Origin: Kuschelorhynchus macadamiae
Taxonomy: Eukaryota; Arthropoda; Insecta; Coleoptera; Curculionidae
Length of the DNA stretch: 64,000 nt
Reading direction: 5' to 3'
NCBI GenBank assembly: GCA_030620095.1
Contig: JAUTXW010000127.1
Coordinates: forward strand, 1,347,501-1,411,500
The notes beneath the pieces were generated by a model, which searched no databases, had not been told where the DNA came from, and saw nothing but the letters and a program-made list of their open reading frames with translations. Made by a program: the position numbers and the translations under genes. This document shows, one piece after another, positions 35,127-43,701 of this stretch (position 1 is the stretch's first letter; every line of letters starts with the position of its first letter).

Positions 35127-36365
35127 TTATAATTGTTTCACAATTTTAGTAAGAGGGTTGTAGCTAAATAATTTGTCATGTAAAATAAGACAATAAGCAG
35201 AAGTATCTTTTTTAATTGCATTGTGTGTCTCAAATTCAATTCTCATTACTACGGATCCCGTTTGAATTGTTTCTTTTTGATGGGAGCAATCAATATGTGT
35301 AATAGGACTAATATTTTTGAATTGTTCAGGATTAAAAATGGGTTCATTTGGAACACCATAGTAAGACTGTCTAAAGTTGGCAAACATTTCGTATAAAGCA
35401 GAAAATTTGTTTTCTTCGAAATTTAAGTACAAATCGTGATAAGGATATCTTTCAGAATTTAAATATACTCTAATATTTGACAAGGTAATATTGTCAAATT
35501 TACTCATATCTTTAACAATTTTCCCTTTTCTGTTTTCTTGAAAGCCAATCACAACATGACGAGGAGCTTCTAGTTTACTAGTTGTTTTTACCGGCCATGT
35601 GTGACGGGTTGTTTCGGTTAGAGAAGAATATTCAACAAGTTCCCAACTCCTGAATCCTATCAATATATCTTTATTTGATTCTAATATTTTTGATAGAGCA
35701 AGTTGTTGTGGCATATCAACTAGAATGTGAGGAACTTTCCAATAAATTTTATCGAAAGTAACCAATGGAGTGTCAGGAGCAGTAACAAGGTGTGCCGGAT
35801 CTTCTTTGAAAATAACACCATCTAAATCATCAGTTGATCTAATAAGAACCAATTCCTGTTTCATATTCATAATAATTTTTCTGTAATCTTCAAAAAATCC
35901 TAAAAGCATTTTTAGTGGTATGGATACGGAGAATTTTCCATCATTATCAACTAAAATTGTATCACCTTCTTTCCGATGTGGAAACCAACCTGCATTTTCC
36001 AGTTTTAAACTTTCGTTGGTATTGTGAGAAAGGTAGCTTTTTAAGGTTGATGCTAATCCAACATTTCTTATTGAATCTATAGTAATTCCGTTTAGTTCAT
36101 AGCGGATTTCTCTGAACAAAAAGGCTATACCATTGTTAATAAATAGCAATTCTTTCTTATATTTACCTTCTGTATTAGTTAATTTTCCTTCGATATAAAG
36201 TAAACTATCTGATGGTAGAGTGTAAGCATCGAGTTCTTGAATTGGGATCCTTATTTCATCATTGTAATCGAATTTTGAAGAAATATATGGTTGATATGTG
36301 TGAAGCTCAGAACTGACGATGGAATTGGCTACATAAAGCTTTTCGTTTACGTTTAATATGTTCAT
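35127..36365 (-). CDS. MCP: Major capsid protein, double-jelly-roll type (412 aa)
   Basis: A full-length, uninterrupted 412-codon frame. The opening 'LYVANSIVSSELHTYQPYIS', then 'YNDEIRIPIQELDAYTLPS' and 'LLYIEGKL' are typical of insect Polinton major capsid (hexon-like) proteins. Length, strand-rich composition and position between the minor capsid gene and the element end fit. The double-jelly-roll fold is inferred from family knowledge, not visible as a motif. The protein would trimerise into capsomers of an icosahedral particle. Its ATG overlaps the TAA of the small basic protein gene (TAATG), pointing to coupled expression within the virion block. No lesion is visible. Confidence 0.8.
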   Translation of the reverse strand: MNILNVNEKLYVANSIVSSELHTYQPYISSKFDYNDEIRIPIQELDAYTLPSDSLLYIEGKLTNTEGKYKKELLFINNGIAFLFREIRYELNGITIDSIRNVGLASTLKSYLSHNTNESLKLENAGWFPHRKEGDTILVDNDGKFSVSIPLKMLLGFFEDYRKIIMNMKQELVLIRSTDDLDGVIFKEDPAHLVTAPDTPLVTFDKIYWKVPHILVDMPQQLALSKILESNKDILIGFRSWELVEYSSLTETTRHTWPVKTTSKLEAPRHVVIGFQENRKGKIVKDMSKFDNITLSNIRVYLNSERYPYHDLYLNFEENKFSALYEMFANFRQSYYGVPNEPIFNPEQFKNISPITHIDCSHQKETIQTGSVVMRIEFETHNAIKKDTSAYCLILHDKLFSYNPLTKIVKQL

Positions 36366-36544
36366 TATTTTAAAACAGTGAAACCCAAGGATGTGAGAAA
36401 TTTACGATTATCTCGTCTTAACTTGTTGGTGTTGGATTTGATACTGAACTGTTGTTTAGGCTTTTTCTTTTTATAAGTTTCTACTTTGTTGATAGTGGTA
36501 GGGGCAAGTCTCATCCCAAGGGCTCTATTATATCTAACAACCAT
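36365..36544 (-). CDS. Small basic virion-type protein (59 aa)
   Basis: Starts at ATG 36544 (an upstream GTG at 36556 is less likely) and ends overlapping the capsid ATG by one base. The protein is very basic (KKKKPKQQ, NKLRRDNRK) and ends in 'FLTSLGFTVLK'. Insect Polintons often have a small basic protein with a similar FLxSLGF end next to the capsid genes. It may bind packaged DNA or be a capsid cement; that is inference. It starts one base after the stop of the minor capsid gene. Confidence 0.6.
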   Translation of the reverse strand: MVVRYNRALGMRLAPTTINKVETYKKKKPKQQFSIKSNTNKLRRDNRKFLTSLGFTVLK

Positions 36545-36545
36545 T

Positions 36546-37244
36546 TTATATTTCACTTGTTTGTAAATGTAACCTTACTGTTATAGTTTCTCCTCTAAAA
36601 CTGATAAGTTCTCCGTCTTGATCAACTATTTTAACTGTTATATTGTTAATTGCTTTGACGCTAACTGGAAAATACAAAATGGGCAAAGGAGATTCAACTA
36701 TTTTATACCCTGGAGCTACAGTTGGATAAAACTGGTGAATAATATGAACAGGTTTACCATTATTGTAAGAACCGACACAAATATTACAGTCAATACAAAT
36801 AGCATTCACCTTAGTTATTTTTGCAACATTATCTGATTCTTCCTATTTCATAGCTTCTAGTATCCTGCTATTAAAACCCAACATTTTTCCTATCGAATCT
36901 TCCTTGGTAAAATCAATTATTCTACTACACATTAAAAAAGTTTTTAGAGTATTAACATTTGCTTTTAAAAGAAAAAAAATTTTTTCATTCGGAAATAAAT
37001 CTTCTATACTTTCTCTTATGTATGTTTCTATATCTGTAACGTCATAAGTTCCGTCGGGAATAACAATTACTTTTTTATCTATATAAAATTTATTATATCC
37101 TTCTTTTATATTGGGGATAGTCATAAACGTTTCAAAATCAGCTAAACCTAGGTAATATTGTTTTTCATCCTCTAAATATATGGGCGGATTAAAATCAGCA
37201 GACAAAACAGAACTGTTTCCTGATATGGCAATTGTGGTAGACAT
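36546..37244 (-). pseudogene. Minor capsid (penton-like, single jelly roll) gene with an in-frame TAG
   Basis: Two open segments in the same frame, 37244-36846 and 36842-36546, are separated by one TAG at 36845-36843. Downstream of the stop no ATG is present before conserved sequence (the first possible start is a GTG at 36809), so the two parts clearly belong to one gene of about 232 codons. The N-terminal part has 'SADFNPPIYLEDEKQYYLGL' and 'VIPDGTYDVTDIETYI'. The C-terminal part has 'HIIHQFYPTVAPGYKIVESP'. This layout is characteristic of the Polinton minor capsid protein that forms vertex pentamers. The nonsense codon would remove the second half unless it is read through. Confidence 0.8.
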
Positions 37245-37286
37245 TGCAGTTTATTTATGAATGAGATATTACAATAAATAATGAGT

Positions 37287-37661
37287 TTATATATTTTTTT
37301 GCAAAAATTTTAGGGATAGTTGACCACAGTTATATGAATTAAATTTTTGTTTATTTTCATAAGTATAAAATACATCCACTTTGTCATTCGAATTAAAATA
37401 TTTGAGAAGTTCAAAAGGTGGTTTTAAATTTCCATAACTATCAAAATATATTACATTTTTGTTATTTTTAATATAAGCAGTCCAATGAGATCCTTTATTT
37501 TGTTTTTTATCCAAATTTACAATACCACATTCTTTCAGATTAATTTTTTTTGGAAGTTCATCGAGCATAAAAACACCTCTAAAGCCAGTTATTTTTAACA
37601 GCTTTACATATTTAATAATATCATTGTTCGTAAGTGCTCTTTTTGGAAAACTTATTTTGAG
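37287..37661 (-). CDS. Adenovirus-type cysteine protease (C5/Ulp1-like), start uncertain
   Basis: Catalytic motifs are visible: His in 'GSHWTAYI', the acidic residue in 'VIYFDSYGNLKPPFEL', and Cys in 'YNCGQLSLKFL' near the C-terminus. The protease would process capsid precursors during assembly. The first in-frame ATG is at 37568, but conserved family sequence (DIIKYVKLLK, FRGVF) extends upstream to about 37661 without an ATG. There the frame meets a run of ten A (37671-37662) inside the end of the PLA2 gene, whose frame has an ATG at 37687. The start is therefore either lost through a homopolymer change or reached by slippage. Confidence 0.8.
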   Translation of the reverse strand, partial: LKISFPKRALTNNDIIKYVKLLKITGFRGVFMLDELPKKINLKECGIVNLDKKQNKGSHWTAYIKNNKNVIYFDSYGNLKPPFELLKYFNSNDKVDVFYTYENKQKFNSYNCGQLSLKFLQKNI

Positions 37662-38371
37662 TTTTTTTTTTGTCTGATTGCTTTCATTTTGACGGATCCT
37701 CCTTTATAAGGTCTAATAAATAGTCCCTTTCCTTTATATGGTCTAATATATAATCCTTTCCCTTCTTTAGAAGCATTTTCCATTGCAATATTATGTCTAT
37801 GTATTTCTTCTAGTTGCTGTTTAGCTGCTTTAGCATCATTTACTGCCTTAGCAATTCCTGCCGCGCCTCCACCTAGTGCACCCAGGGCGCCAAGGATGGG
37901 AAACAAAAGAGGTAGAAATCCTCCAATTTTTTTGGGTGTTCGAATGATACGTTTTTTTCTCAATTTAAGTTTACCCCCTTTTGTATTTTTTAATCCCAAA
38001 CCGAACTTTCTTTTACCCTTCATTATTCCTGCAACACTTAAAGCTGCAATTTTTTCACCAATAGAAGAATCTTTAGCTTTTACCCTATCCCAGGCTTTTT
38101 TTTCTAATATTTGGTCAGATATGTGTCTTTTTGATAAATCTTCAGTCCGAGAGTAAGATATATCATGTTCTTTGCAAGCGGAATCCAATGGATTTATACC
38201 AACGTCACCTCTAGTTAATCTTTTTTCCAAGTTGGTGCCGGGACCACAATAATTATATCCTGGTATATGAACTTCGAAAGGTAGTTTGCTAATTAATTTA
38301 TTTACTAAACCAGAGCCTTTTCTATTACGTGTTTTAATAGTTTTTTTCAACTTATGGCGACCCACAGTCAT
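37652..38371 (-). CDS. PLA2-domain, membrane-active virion protein (239 aa)
   Basis: Residues 38-70 contain a phospholipase A2 signature: the calcium loop YCGPGT (41-46) and the active-site pair His69-Asp70 in 'DSACKEHD'. This is the arrangement seen in parvovirus capsid and Polinton/adintovirus proteins, where the enzyme opens endosomal membranes. A Gly-rich hydrophobic stretch (149-175, GGFLPLLFPILGALGALGGG) and an amphipathic helix follow. The C-terminus has two copies of a GKGL-Y/F-IRPYKG repeat and a basic end, like adenovirus pVI/pX-type proteins. It overlaps the protease gene across an A10 run. A TTTTATA element (TATA on the minus strand) lies 10 bp before its ATG. Confidence 0.85.
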   Translation of the reverse strand: MTVGRHKLKKTIKTRNRKGSGLVNKLISKLPFEVHIPGYNYCGPGTNLEKRLTRGDVGINPLDSACKEHDISYSRTEDLSKRHISDQILEKKAWDRVKAKDSSIGEKIAALSVAGIMKGKRKFGLGLKNTKGGKLKLRKKRIIRTPKKIGGFLPLLFPILGALGALGGGAAGIAKAVNDAKAAKQQLEEIHRHNIAMENASKEGKGLYIRPYKGKGLFIRPYKGGSVKMKAIRQKKNSK

Positions 38372-38458
38372 TGAAGTTCTTTTTATACTAAAAGCACATT
38401 GACATTTTTCTGGTATAAATACTTTTACAGCTAAAAATATTTACTAGTGTGATTAAGA
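38372..38458. promoter_or_regulatory. Divergent promoter between PLA2 protein and ATPase genes
   Basis: The 87-bp gap separates two divergent genes. It holds a minus-strand TATAAAA at 38387-38381 and a plus-strand TATAAATA at 38414-38421, about 45 bp before the ATPase ATG. The minus TATA is so close to its ATG (10 bp) that the leader would be very short, or the TATA serves another start. Function inferred from sequence. Confidence 0.5.
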
Positions 38459-39148
38459 ATGAGGATTGAAAAACAAAAATTCTCATTACCAGTAAATAAT
38501 CATGATGAAAAAATTTTAAGTAAATAGTTGAGAAAGCATGGTGACTTATTTTGCGGTGGTTCAAAAAGAGGGCTTATAGTTGGTTGCAGTGGTAGCGGTA
38601 AAACCAACGTTATGCTTACACTGCTCGAGCATCCAAATGGAATTAGGTTTGAAAATGTCTATGTTTATTCAAAGTCATTAGATCAACCAAAATATGAATA
38701 TTTAAGAAAGTTGTTAAAACCTATGAAAGAAATTGGATACTTTGAATATGATAGCGATGAGAACATTATTTCACCTCATGAGATAAAGCCAAATTCCGTT
38801 ATCATTTTTGATGATATTCCTTGTCATAATCAATCTATTATTAGGGACTATTTCACGCATGGAAGGCATAGAAACACCGATTGTTTTTTTATTTTTCAAG
38901 GATATTCCTCAATCCTTAAACGTCTAATTCGAGAAAATGCAAACTTATTAATTTTATTTAAACAGGACTGTTTGAGTTTAAAACATATATATAATGACCA
39001 CTGTATATTGGATATGACATTTGATCAGTTTAAAAATATTTGTGCTAACTGTTGGATGGATCCATATGGCTTTCTTGTAATTGACAAAGATTGTGAAGTA
39101 AATCACGGCAGATATAGGAGTAAATTCGATTCCTTTATATATTTATAA
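38459..39148 (+). pseudogene. Genome-packaging ATPase (FtsK/HerA type) with an in-frame TAG
   Basis: The frame starts at ATG 38459 and is interrupted by TAG at 38525-38527 (codon 23). It then stays open to 39148 for 206 codons beginning at a TTG. Walker A (GCSGSGKT) lies 19-26 codons after the TAG and Walker B (VIIFDDI) at 91-97, followed by 'FFIFQGYSS', the sensor Gln region. This is the A32/FtsK-HerA-like ATPase that pumps DNA into capsids. The next in-frame ATG lies after Walker A, so downstream re-initiation would lose the nucleotide-binding loop. Either the gene is dead or the TAG is read through. Confidence 0.85.
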
Positions 39149-39192
39149 AAGTAAAAAATTTGCAGTTTTATTTCATTTAAAACTTGTATAGC

Positions 39193-40301
39193 ATGGATAA
39201 ACGTTTAGCTCGAGAATTAATAAGATCGAGACAAGCCGTGAAGCAGAAATATCAAAGCTTGAAATTAGCTACTTCTACTGCTCAGTCCGAATTAGAACAA
39301 ACTTATAGACCAATAACACAACCACTTAAACAGCTAATTTCAAGTATTGGTAAATCCGAACCATTCGATTTAAAAGAAGAAAGAGTTTCAAAGTATGAAG
39401 ATTTCAAAACACCTACAAAGCTTTATAAAACATCAACTCCGACGAAAAATATTCAGAAAACAGGAAAAACTCCGTCACTCCCTACAGAACTACCAACATT
39501 TTTAAATGACAGTAGTATCACTTCTTCCTCTCCTGTAGTACAACCATTGTCATCAACTGTTATAGCAGAAACTTCAGATCCTTCTAGTGACACAACAACA
39601 AATTTAAACTTGTCAGACATATTGGAACAAACTAGAAAAACAATTCAAACCTATGTTGGTACACCATCATATAAAGATTACTTAGCAGATTTTCATGAAT
39701 TACCCAGATCATATATTGATGAGGGTGTGAAAGATACACAACATAAATTTGACCATTATTATGGAATAGTTCATGACCTCGAAACGGATAAGTTTTCTTT
39801 TGGTTTAACACAGATACCGGTAGAAATTATTGGAAAAGACACTAAAGTGGGAGGAATAACGTACACAGGCACGCCAGGTTTATACGAATTGCTTTTCAAA
39901 AAAGAACCGAAAGGTTATAAGAAGGAAGATTTAGATAATTACATGAACATTCTAGCTAAAACAAATGTATATCGTAGGAATTTTGATTCAAATGAACAAG
40001 TTCAAGGAAATACATCACACAAATATGTTACAATAATAGGACCATATTTACAAAGAAAGGGGATTACAAAGACAAAAACCTTGCCAAGATTAGTTACAGC
40101 ATTTAACAAACCAAAACCTCCGTTTAGAACAACTAGAGCCAAATCTACAGGAAAGGGATTAATTTTGAAAACAAACAGATCAACGAAATTGTTGATAGGC
40201 TACGTTTATTAATTTCATCAAGTGATGCGGGAAATAATGCTCATAGTAACGAGATTATCTCTATTATGGAAGAATTAAGAGAAGATAAAGTAATACTATA
40301 A
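39193..40301 (+). CDS. Polinton virion-type protein of unknown function, C-terminal frameshift
   Basis: ATG at 39193 (an upstream in-frame TTG at 39184 is less likely). N-terminus is helical and basic ('DKRLARELIRSRQAVKQKYQ'), then a Ser/Thr/Pro-rich linker (residues about 75-145) and a conserved-looking region with 'GGITYTGTPGLYELLFKK' and 'TNVYRRNF'. The frame ends at 40212, but the -1 frame continues with 'VDRLRLLISSSDAGNNAHSN' and 'EIISIMEELR' to a TAA at 40299-40301. That tail is what I expect at the end of this Polinton family. The shift lies near 40150-40165. Function unknown; a structural or DNA-associated role is likely from its place in the virion block. Confidence 0.65.
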
Positions 40302-40350
40302 ATAACAGCTATCAAATATAATCATATTTATTGTTTAATGAAAGCTCAAC

Positions 40351-41097
40351 ATGACAGTTGATAAATTTGGACGCCATATTTCAAAACAAAATCAAGAGAG
40401 AATAAGTGACATTAATAATTTAAAAAGGAGATTAGGTGAAAATGAAACAAATAATGAAATCTTTGCTAAAAAGCTTAAGGTTTTTGATGAAAATTTTTTA
40501 AAGTATGAAAACCAGATTAAAGGATGCTATACCTCAATTGAAAACGTTAATAAACAGTTGCTAACGCTAAATCAAATAAGTAAAGATTTGCAATTTTTAA
40601 ATGAACATGTTAAAAAGGAAGACAAAAAATTAAGTGATGATATCAACAAAATTAATAAAATAATGGAAACAAATATAAGAGAAGTAATAATTGAAAAACA
40701 CAAGGAAAAAATTAAACAATTAAGAACTTTTATAAAAAGGTTAGATGATGAAAAAAAAAGAAATCAAAATAGCATTCTTAACAGTAGAACAATTGACCAA
40801 CTCACTTTGGAAGAAAATCAACAATATATTTCCTTGGAAAATATAATGTCCAGTGTAATTAAGAAATTAGAACAAGAATTAATTAAAACAGAGGAGGAAT
40901 TAAAAAATAGTGATAGTAGATCAACTACTTTCTTAACTGGAGAGATAAAAAAATCCTTTAATGCGTTAGAAAAGGAGATTACTAAAATTAGTAAAATTTT
41001 AAATGAAAAAAGTTATACAATACAAATTGATAAATTTAATGAATGGGAAAAACATATAAAAGTTATATTTCGAATTATTACAAAACATAGAAAGTGA
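40351..41097 (+). CDS. Coiled-coil protein starting TVDKFGRHI (248 aa)
   Basis: Opens with 'MTVDKFGRHISKQ', a start I associate with Polinton proteins of this position, then almost entirely Lys/Glu/Leu/Ile heptads from residue 20 to 230. There is no membrane segment, enzyme motif or Cys pattern. A long fibrous shape would suit a capsid spike/fibre or a scaffold, but nothing proves it. It lies 49 bp after the preceding gene's extended end and 34 bp before the integrase, on the same strand, so the genes probably share a transcript. Confidence 0.6.
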   Translation: MTVDKFGRHISKQNQERISDINNLKRRLGENETNNEIFAKKLKVFDENFLKYENQIKGCYTSIENVNKQLLTLNQISKDLQFLNEHVKKEDKKLSDDINKINKIMETNIREVIIEKHKEKIKQLRTFIKRLDDEKKRNQNSILNSRTIDQLTLEENQQYISLENIMSSVIKKLEQELIKTEEELKNSDSRSTTFLTGEIKKSFNALEKEITKISKILNEKSYTIQIDKFNEWEKHIKVIFRIITKHRK

Positions 41098-41131
41098 ACT
41101 TCCTTAAAATTGAATAAACAAGTTTGTTCTC

Positions 41132-42064
41132 ATGACAACCGTTAAACAACAAGTCGTTAATGAATTACATAAACCTGCTAGAAAAAACTTCAAACGCAGA
41201 AGGGTGGTAGTGAAAGGGTTAAATGATCTTTTTCAAGCTGATTTGGTTGAAATGTTACCCTATGCCAAATTTAATAAGGGATTTAAATATATCTTGATTA
41301 CCATAAATGTATTTTCTAAGTATGTTTGGGCCGAACCGTTAAAATCTAAATCTGGAAAAGACGTAACAGCGGCAATGAAAAAAATATTAATCAGTGCAAA
41401 AACTCCACCAAAAAACTTGCAAACGGATAGAGGGAGAGAGTTTTTCAATGTAAATTTTCAAAATTTGATGCAACAATTTCGAATTAACCATTATAGCACG
41501 TTTTCCAATTTGAAAGCGAGTATAGTAGAAAGAGTGAACAGGACTTTAAAGAATAATATGTGGAAAATATTTAGCATTCAAGGAAATTACAAATGGTTTA
41601 ATATATTAGCGGATATTGTAAAAGATTATAACAATACAAAACATTCTTCAATAGGAATGAAGCCAAAACAAGTAAATAAAACAAATGAAAATAGAATCTT
41701 GAAATCTGCATTTACTCATGCTAAAACGTTAGATATAAAATCTCCAAAGTTTAAAGTGGGTGATCACGTACGAATAAGCAAGCATCGAGAGGCATTTTCA
41801 AAAGGTTACACACCAAATTGGTCAAATGAGATATTCCACATTAAAGAAGTTAAGATGACAAACCCTTGGACATATTTAATTCAAGACGAAGATAATCAGG
41901 ACATTCTGGGTGGTTTTTATGAGCAAGAATTACTAAAAGTAAAGCATACCGATGTGTATCTTATTGAGAAGATTTTGAGAAGGAAAGGAAACAAAGTTTA
42001 TGTGAAATGGTTAGGACTTGATAAAAAATATAATACATGGATTGATAAAAAAAATATTGTTTAA
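41132..42064 (+). CDS. INT: Retroviral-type integrase with C-terminal chromodomain (310 aa)
   Basis: The catalytic DDE core is complete: Asp37 (FQADLVEML), Asp99 (LQTDRGREF) and Glu133 (ASIVERVNRTLK), with 33 residues between the second Asp and the Glu, which is normal for this family. 'HSSIGMKPKQV' and an SH3-like region (KVGDHVRI) follow. The last 40 residues (VYLIEKILRRKGNKVYVKWL, then NTWI) form a chromodomain, which may guide insertion to marked chromatin. The enzyme joins the TIR ends to target DNA with a 6-bp stagger, agreeing with the target duplication seen. No lesion is visible. An antisense frame at 41260-41448 is a shadow. Confidence 0.92.
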   Translation: MTTVKQQVVNELHKPARKNFKRRRVVVKGLNDLFQADLVEMLPYAKFNKGFKYILITINVFSKYVWAEPLKSKSGKDVTAAMKKILISAKTPPKNLQTDRGREFFNVNFQNLMQQFRINHYSTFSNLKASIVERVNRTLKNNMWKIFSIQGNYKWFNILADIVKDYNNTKHSSIGMKPKQVNKTNENRILKSAFTHAKTLDIKSPKFKVGDHVRISKHREAFSKGYTPNWSNEIFHIKEVKMTNPWTYLIQDEDNQDILGGFYEQELLKVKHTDVYLIEKILRRKGNKVYVKWLGLDKKYNTWIDKKNIV

Positions 42065-42212
42065 TTAAATTGAAATTAAATTTTAGTTAAATTTGTTTTA
42101 TTTCTGTTCCTCACTTTATGCTTTAGCTGATACAAATTACAAAGTCTTAATGTGCTAATTAATTTCAAATAAAATTCACATTTACTAAACTAAAATTTTA
42201 TTAAGTAAAACA

Positions 42213-42500
42213 TCAAATACAATTTTTATTAAAACGTGTCAAATATATTTTATTTCTATGTTCCTCAGATAATATCGAATCTAGAATAAGTTTACAATCA
42301 TTTATTCTTTTTTCAAAACGGAGTCTATCTAAGTACCACATCTGAAAGTTACTCCTACGGGCTTGTCTGTAAGCAAAGCTCCACTTCACTAACACATGCA
42401 CCTTATTGTTCTCTTCCAGAAAAGATATTGTTTTCTTCCTAATATTTTTTTTTTGATCCATTTTCATTGTTTTCTTCGTAATATTTTCGTTTTGTTCCAT
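42213..42500 (-). CDS. Unknown protein, possibly the displaced end of the upstream gene (95 aa)
   Basis: Opens with 'MEQNENITKKTMKMDQKKN' in a segment that the preceding gene reads in another frame. It then has a compact Trp/Tyr/Arg-rich part: 'VLVKWSFAYRQARRSNFQMW' and 'YLDRLRFEKRIND'. The second half looks like genuine protein sequence, whereas the N-terminus is a low-complexity overlap. The overlap contains a 24-bp near-duplicate (aatattacgaagaaaacaat and aatattaggaagaaaacaat) with an A9 run, so the two frames may be one gene broken by slippage. Confidence 0.5.
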   Translation of the reverse strand: MEQNENITKKTMKMDQKKNIRKKTISFLEENNKVHVLVKWSFAYRQARRSNFQMWYLDRLRFEKRINDCKLILDSILSEEHRNKIYLTRFNKNCI

Positions 42501-43113
42501 TTTGCTTCAATTTGTTTTCCATTTGTTCAGGATATAAAGCAAGTAATTCCATCATAGTCGAAACATTTTCACTGTTAGGATTTTCTGTTGGACTTATTAT
42601 ATTATAAACATGCGTACACAAGTCGCCACAATCAGATGAAATATTATTTTGAAATATTTTGAAATATGTATTGAATTCTTGCCTTTTAAGTATAGATAAT
42701 CTATAATCAATAATTTCCTTTAATCGCCACAAATTGTCCAAAGACTCTTGTCCTAAGTATATGAAGTGTGGGCCTTTTGTAATTTGTAGAACAGGGGTAT
42801 CATTTATTTTCTGAACCTGCAGATGAATGTTGTTTATATTCACACTGGTTTGATCAACTTGAGGAAAGTAGAAATTGTTTACAATAATTCCTTGATGAAC
42901 ACAAATGTCTTTCCAATTTTCTTCGGTTAGTGCGATTGAAAATCCAGTTTTTCCACCAATTACAATTTTTGGAGAAAAATCATTTAAACTAATGCCAACA
43001 AGAACAAATTTTGACAAAGAATTATTTAAAAAATAAATTTTTGAATTAAGAAGCGTTTCCAAAGGTTTATGAACCACGGCGTTGTTCATAATGACTAAAC
43101 GAGACTGAAACAT
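42439..43113 (-). CDS. Polinton protein of unknown function (224 aa)
   Basis: ATG at 43113 (Met-Phe-Gln-Ser-Arg-Leu-Val-Ile). A strand-rich N-terminal half contains 'FVLVGISLNDFSPKIVIGGK' and 'LTEENWKDIC'; a helical C-terminal half follows and ends in a basic-acidic tail (NKLKQNGTKRKYYEENNENG). I have no family name; a similar ORF position is common in insect Polintons. The reading frame ends at a TAG directly after an A9 run. Beyond it the frame of the 95-aa ORF continues with better protein-like composition, which suggests a frameshift between parts of one longer gene. Confidence 0.6.
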   Translation of the reverse strand: MFQSRLVIMNNAVVHKPLETLLNSKIYFLNNSLSKFVLVGISLNDFSPKIVIGGKTGFSIALTEENWKDICVHQGIIVNNFYFPQVDQTSVNINNIHLQVQKINDTPVLQITKGPHFIYLGQESLDNLWRLKEIIDYRLSILKRQEFNTYFKIFQNNISSDCGDLCTHVYNIISPTENPNSENVSTMMELLALYPEQMENKLKQNGTKRKYYEENNENGSKKKY

Positions 43114-43261
43114 ATTGTGTTATTCTTGTACTTAAATATTCTCATTCCCACTTTCTTTAAAGTTTCGATTAAAATGGATTAATGAAAAAATAGATTTCCA
43201 GTTTGAAATTTGTAATAAAAATAAATAATTAAAATGGTAATGTATAAAAATAATGCAAAGT

Positions 43262-43603
43262 TTAATAATAATTGGTACAGTTGGGGGTTAAAATTTGTAA
43301 CCGATTATTTTTAAACTCTAACCTTTCTATCCAATTTGTATCAAAAATAGATCGATTTGGATAATGATACAAAATTTTAAAAAGTTTACTTGCATTTTCA
43401 TTTCCATTTATTCGTTCCATCCAACTAATTGTACTATTGTTAATTAATCCAATTTTCATAAATTTACAATATTTACTTAGAGTGACGTCTGTTTTATTAG
43501 AAAAACATATTTCACACTGTGTTACGCCAGGGGGATGATGAACATAAAAAACATTTTGGAAAATAAAATAAAGAAGAATAAATTGAGATCTACTGATAGT
43601 CAT
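43262..43603 (-). CDS. Small secreted or membrane-anchored Cys protein (113 aa), unknown
   Basis: The N-terminus has a short polar start (MTISRSQ) then a hydrophobic run (FILLYFIFQNVFYV), which reads as a signal peptide or signal anchor. The rest has four Cys after it, including 'CEICF', and possible N-glycosylation sites (NKT, NST, NAS, NRS, NCT). This fits an extracellular or ER protein. No family recognised. It lies just downstream of the BIR gene and reads the same way, so a common transcript is possible. Confidence 0.5.
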   Translation of the reverse strand: MTISRSQFILLYFIFQNVFYVHHPPGVTQCEICFSNKTDVTLSKYCKFMKIGLINNSTISWMERINGNENASKLFKILYHYPNRSIFDTNWIERLEFKNNRLQILTPNCTNYY

Positions 43604-43701
43604 TAAAACAAATTAATAATTATATTCCAAATTTATTAACATTAAGCAGATACTTTCACCACGAAAGCAAAAGCAGTTGTAAAAAAATAACAATAAAATA
43701 C

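Noticed and set aside
37896..38156. Plus-strand frame inside the PLA2 gene
   Set aside because: Antisense shadow of a gene with clear domain motifs.
41132..42064. LTR retrotransposon based on the integrase
   Set aside because: No gag, protease-RT-RNase H or LTRs; the neighbours are Polinton genes.
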